Shown here one piece after another: positions 3,749 through 6,448 of a stretch of DNA of 6,448 nucleotides. This stretch comes from JBIICS01 sp044238735 (GTDB lineage Bacteria > Bacteroidota > Bacteroidia > UBA4408): positions 1 to 6,448 of the forward strand of contig JBIICS010000259.1 in NCBI GenBank assembly GCA_044238735.1, read 5' to 3'. The notes beneath the pieces were generated by a model. It was not told the origin of the DNA. It did no database searches and saw only the letters and a program-made list of their open reading frames with translations. Position numbers and translations under genes: made by a program. Numbering within the stretch: position 1 is the stretch's first letter; the number at the start of each line of letters is the position of its first letter.

Positions 3749-6448
3749 TTATTTTATTTTTTTTGCCTGAACAGGATTTTTATATTTCCCATTAACATAG
3801 GCAACAACATAATCCTCGGCTGTATAACCTAGACTGTAAAGGAATTTTTGGTAATCCTCTGCCTCTTTGTAAGTTTTAAACTGGCCAGAGCTGATACGAA
3901 TCATTCCGCTTGGCAATCTTTCGCTAATTAAATTACCTGGAACTAAATCAAATGCATCAGGCTTAACTGGAAGAGCAAATGCACCTAGTTGAACCGTAAA
4001 TATAGTCCCTTTTAACTCAGTGTATGAAATTGTTTTCTTTAGAAACTCTGCTTTCATTTTTTCCAACTCTTCAGGCTTATAATCTTTAGGATCTAACCTC
4101 ACTTTGTTAGGGTCTACCCCAGATTTATCAACAGAACTATCATTTGGCGATTTATTTGGATTTGCAGATTCGTTTTTGTTAGAAGCCTCTTTGGATCCAG
4201 CCCCATCTTTATTGATACTATTGCCAGGAGTCTTTTGAGGACTGTTTTGATCTTGTTTAGTTTTTTCTGTCTTACCCTTTATATTATCAGCCGGATTTTC
4301 ATCATTCGGACTAAAAACTTTTGAATCGTTAGATGACTTGTTATCTGTTTGACCAGTTTTATTTTTATTAGAAGGTACAGTTGGGGTATTTCCATTTTTT
4401 GGCTTCGTCTGTTCCTCTATTACCTCTTCAATTAACTTACCATCAGATCCAAATTTCTTTTTTGCTAGTTTACGTTTACGTTCAACAATGTAAAATGTAT
4501 GGAATATTCCATCTATACCGTCCTTTAATTCAACTATATAGTTATTTCGAAGCAATCTGTATCGATCACTTGAAAGTATAGATTCATCCATACTTAAAGC
4601 ATATCTGCCGTATGGAACGAAAATATCAAATTCGCCATTATTATTTGTTACACTGGTATAAACTTTACCCAACGAATCTACTGCTATAATTTTTATTTTA
4701 CTTAGATTAAGATCTTTTTCAACTTCACTAGAAAATTTCTCACGATCTAAAACTACTTTACCTGTAATTTTTACTCCCTTAACAAAAGGAACATAAATTT
4801 TCTTTTCATCAGTTAACGATAATGAGTCTTCGTAAACAGGATACCAAGTACCCAAATCTTCAAGTGAAAAAACGTAATATTTATATTTCCCAGCAGGGAT
4901 GTTCTCTATTAAACATTTACCATCCTCATTGGATAGCACTTGAGTTTCACCAACATTTATTACAACATTTTCAATCAATAACTCTCCAAAGTCATAAACC
5001 TTATTTCCATTAAAATCATAAAAACAGATAAATGTAGGACTAGCAAATCGCTTTTTAGTTAATTTTTTGGGTATTGGAATACCAAAAGCTTTTCTTACCC
5101 CCACGGTTATATTAATTCCAGATGAAAATCTCCATCTATTTTCATTTTGATTATTATTATTGTTAACAGGAACAATAGCATTAAAATTGATACGCTCACT
5201 AAAACTGAAATTAGAGCCAACACTCAATCTAAACCGCCAACCGGAACGAGAGAAAAAGTAAAAATCAGGGAACACACCCACACTGTGTCGGTTTCTTACA
5301 CTAACATAATTATAATTAACGAAAGGTATCAGCAAAAACCGCTCATCTCTTAGAGCATATTGATAACTTGCATTTATACCAATTGTTTGTGGATAGTTGG
5401 TGGTAAGAAAAGTATTAAGAGTGTCCATAACGCCAGTTCCATAGGTATATCGAACATTAAACGTTAGTGTTCTGAACTGAGTCATGGCCGCAGTATTGAA
5501 AAAGAAAGTATTGGGTGTGCCTAAACTAGGGAGAAAATTATAACCACCTTGAGCGAAATAAGTAAATCTTAACCGGGTATCGGTGTTAAAAAAATTATAA
5601 CTTAAACCTGCTCCTCTGCTATGCCCCCAGCGAGATCCTAGCTGTATGAAATTATAAAAAATATTAGGCGAAATAATTGCATTATCACTTAACTGAAAAC
5701 CTGTATTTAAATTGTTTGCCACAAATCGAGAGAAAACAGATTGAAAATTATTGGGTCCAACTCTCCTAAAATCTAACCTTTCAGAATAATTATTATTAAG
5801 GCTAAGTGGTAGTTTCTTAAAATAACTAAACTGTGTTCGATGAATTACATTCCATCTAAAACGATTTGGATTTACTGCCGCGATACTTAAATATCTTACA
5901 GTAAGCATCTCTCTGATATATTTACCAAACTGTCCGTTGTAGCTTAAATTAGCATTATAATCCAAACGTGTGCCCGTTGGATTAACGGTTTGATATAAAT
6001 AACGACCACTAAAACCAGCATTAATATTATGAACTTTAGCCACCGTATACATTAAGTTGGTTCCAAAACTTACAGCTCTAAAATCTGCAATATTATTATA
6101 AAGATGACCTGCCGAAGCGGCAACACGTAATTTTTGAAAAGATCCAATATAAAAACCACCAAAGCCCTGTACACCAAAAAATGGATTAAAAAATTGAGGG
6201 CCGCGAGTAAAATAGGCCCCTAAACGATGATTTTTAGTGATTTGATAAGATGCATTAATTCCTCTACCACCACCATTAGTAAATGACATACCCCCAATAC
6301 CCAAAGTTCCCACATTACCAATATTAACATTAATTTTATTTTTGGTATAACCGAGGGTGAAGGCTGAACCACCAACTACATTTCTACCTATGTAACTAGT
6401 GAAATTATTTTGAAAAAAATAGGTTAGGTTGCCTCCGTTTTCTAACTG
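3749..6448 (-). CDS. Outer-membrane beta-barrel protein with SdrD_B-like, carboxypeptidase-regulatory-like and C-terminal SPOR-like domains; N-terminus outside window
   Basis: The frame is open from the last base of the window to a TAA at 3751-3749, giving 899 residues. No start is visible. A GTG at 6313 could be mistaken for one, but the same frame continues upstream for 45 codons with barrel-like sequence, so the gene is cut, not short. Order: barrel region (1-471), SdrD_B-like module with a calcium-type loop (about 472-555), carboxypeptidase-regulatory-like module (about 558-660), basic segment and disordered linker (about 661-791), SPOR-like domain (about 815-888). I do not recognise a named family for the whole protein. 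Known SPOR domains bind denuded peptidoglycan, so the tail should be periplasmic, with the barrel in the outer membrane. It precedes the adhesin on the same strand, which suggests a shared task such as anchoring or exporting surface protein; that part is inference. Confidence 0.88.
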   Translation of the reverse strand, partial: QLENGGNLTYFFQNNFTSYIGRNVVGGSAFTLGYTKNKINVNIGNVGTLGIGGMSFTNGGGRGINASYQITKNHRLGAYFTRGPQFFNPFFGVQGFGGFYIGSFQKLRVAASAGHLYNNIADFRAVSFGTNLMYTVAKVHNINAGFSGRYLYQTVNPTGTRLDYNANLSYNGQFGKYIREMLTVRYLSIAAVNPNRFRWNVIHRTQFSYFKKLPLSLNNNYSERLDFRRVGPNNFQSVFSRFVANNLNTGFQLSDNAIISPNIFYNFIQLGSRWGHSRGAGLSYNFFNTDTRLRFTYFAQGGYNFLPSLGTPNTFFFNTAAMTQFRTLTFNVRYTYGTGVMDTLNTFLTTNYPQTIGINASYQYALRDERFLLIPFVNYNYVSVRNRHSVGVFPDFYFFSRSGWRFRLSVGSNFSFSERINFNAIVPVNNNNNQNENRWRFSSGINITVGVRKAFGIPIPKKLTKKRFASPTFICFYDFNGNKVYDFGELLIENVVINVGETQVLSNEDGKCLIENIPAGKYKYYVFSLEDLGTWYPVYEDSLSLTDEKKIYVPFVKGVKITGKVVLDREKFSSEVEKDLNLSKIKIIAVDSLGKVYTSVTNNNGEFDIFVPYGRYALSMDESILSSDRYRLLRNNYIVELKDGIDGIFHTFYIVERKRKLAKKKFGSDGKLIEEVIEEQTKPKNGNTPTVPSNKNKTGQTDNKSSNDSKVFSPNDENPADNIKGKTEKTKQDQNSPQKTPGNSINKDGAGSKEASNKNESANPNKSPNDSSVDKSGVDPNKVRLDPKDYKPEELEKMKAEFLKKTISYTELKGTIFTVQLGAFALPVKPDAFDLVPGNLISERLPSGMIRISSGQFKTYKEAEDYQKFLYSLGYTAEDYVVAYVNGKYKNPVQAKKIK
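3785..4006 (-). other. C-terminal SPOR-like peptidoglycan-binding domain
   Basis: Residues about 815-888 begin with IFTVQLGAFALP, followed by an ISERLPSGMIRISSGQF strand pair, a KTYKEAEDYQKFLYSLGY helix and a final EDYVVAYVNGK strand. This matches the SPOR pattern of 'y.VQlGaF ... g..rv..G.f.s..eA......l...Gy..a.vv'. The length of about 74 residues fits. SPOR domains of known proteins bind glycan strands stripped of stem peptides. An 11-residue basic tail (ending QAKKIK) follows. Confidence 0.75.
4076..4408 (-). other. Disordered N/K/S/P-rich linker
   Basis: Residues about 681-791 are nearly free of hydrophobic residues and rich in Asn, Lys, Ser, Asp, Pro and Gly, with short motifs such as NKSSND, NKNES and NKSPNDSS. 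The stretch then passes into a short charged, probably helical segment (PEELEKMKAEFLKK) before the SPOR-like domain. About 110 flexible residues could reach from the outer membrane to the peptidoglycan layer. Related NKS-type clusters suggest local expansion of short units, but no clean period is visible. Confidence 0.75.
4469..4777 (-). other. Carboxypeptidase regulatory-like (transthyretin-type) beta-sandwich
   Basis: Residues about 558-660 begin with GVKITGKVVLD and include KIKIIAVDSLGKVYTSVT, then NNNGEFDIFVPYGRYALSM. This is the common pattern of a 'G-x-V' strand, a modified strand, an 'nGeF.i.vP.G.Y.l' turn and a final strand. An insert of about 20 residues (DREKFSSEVEKDLN) lengthens the first turn. 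The domain closes with a long strand and a basic ERKRKLAKKK stretch. Such modules are stable spacers or docking domains in many Bacteroidota envelope proteins. Confidence 0.6.
4784..5035 (-). other. SdrD_B-like beta-sandwich with EF-hand-like calcium loop
   Basis: Residues about 472-555 start with FICFYDFNGNKVYDFGE and continue through a GETQVLSNEDGKCLIENI segment to PAGKYKYYVF. The opening loop has Asp478, Asn480, Asn482, Asp486 and Glu489 at loop positions 1, 3, 5, 9 and 12, the ligand spacing of an EF-hand-type calcium site (bases 5017-4982). The later 'nEdGkclienIpaGkYkyyV' rhythm is that of SdrD_B/prealbumin-like folds. Known SdrD B domains bind calcium for rigidity; calcium binding here is inferred from the spacing only. 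Confidence 0.7.
5036..6448 (-). other. Transmembrane beta-barrel region
   Basis: Residues 1-471 consist of many short strands with alternating polar and hydrophobic or aromatic residues, such as GINASYQIT, RLGAYFTRG, LDYNANLSYNG, GAGLSYNFF, LTFNVRYTYG, FRLSVGSNFSF and RWRFSSGINITVGV. They are joined by Asn/Gly/Pro-rich turns and rich in Tyr and Phe girdle residues. By eye there are about two dozen candidate strands, and more may lie upstream. The region has no long hydrophobic helix. It ends near a KKLTKKRF stretch, which probably marks the exit to the periplasm. The absence of a C-terminal Phe signature is explained by the domains that follow. Confidence 0.75.
5150..5164 (-). repeat. AAT trinucleotide run coding for poly-Asn in a barrel loop
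   Basis: Five consecutive Asn codons (AAC followed by four AAT) encode an Asn run followed by a Gln-Asn-Glu-Asn stretch, between two predicted strands. It is probably a loop or turn. Any slippage here would change loop length by whole residues and keep the frame. Confidence 0.7.

Noticed and set aside
3715..3760. Intrinsic terminator after the barrel gene
   Set aside because: T-rich stretches follow the stop on the minus strand, but no GC-rich hairpin precedes them; the only inverted repeat lies further on and lacks a T-run.
3749..6313. GTG at 6313 as the start of the barrel gene
   Set aside because: The frame stays open for 45 more codons to the window end with the same beta-strand pattern, and no signal peptide follows the GTG. 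The gene is cut by the window.

Overview
The window looks like part of a Bacteroidota chromosome. The DNA is AT-rich. One gene encodes a very large secreted protein built from Ig-like domains of the kind found next to gliding-motility/type IX (CHU_C-type) C-termini. The other encodes an outer-membrane beta-barrel with SdrD_B-like, carboxypeptidase-regulatory-like and SPOR-like modules. Clear Shine-Dalgarno sites are lacking, which also fits this phylum. No rRNA, tRNA, transposase, CRISPR array or plus-strand gene was found.

Layout: both genes are on the minus strand, so reading goes from high to low coordinates. The upstream gene (6448 to 3749) enters from outside the window without its N-terminus and ends at a TAA. 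Its 899 visible residues are a long barrel region, two beta-sandwich modules, a disordered N/K/S/P-rich linker and a C-terminal SPOR-like domain. A gap of 117 bases (93 if an earlier in-frame ATG is used) separates it from the downstream gene. That gene starts at 3631 (alternative 3655) and stays open to base 1, where the window cuts it. Its 1210 visible residues are a signal peptide, a spacer, one N-terminal beta-sandwich and thirteen tandem Ig-like units, the last one cut. The ten units from 182 to 2611 are exactly 81 codons each and in register. Short open frames on the plus strand across 1-3340 are the antisense image of this array.

How the genes may work together (inference): the repeat protein has the form of an exported surface adhesin or stalk whose sorting domain lies beyond the window. 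The upstream barrel protein probably sits in the outer membrane and holds peptidoglycan through its SPOR-like tail. Shared strand and closeness suggest co-transcription or a functional pair, with the barrel perhaps acting as export, assembly or anchoring partner. This is not shown by the sequence. The most notable points are the barrel-sandwich-sandwich-linker-SPOR architecture, the strict 81-residue array that keeps its protein sequence while its codons are scrambled, and the absence of lysine from more than 1100 consecutive residues of the adhesin.
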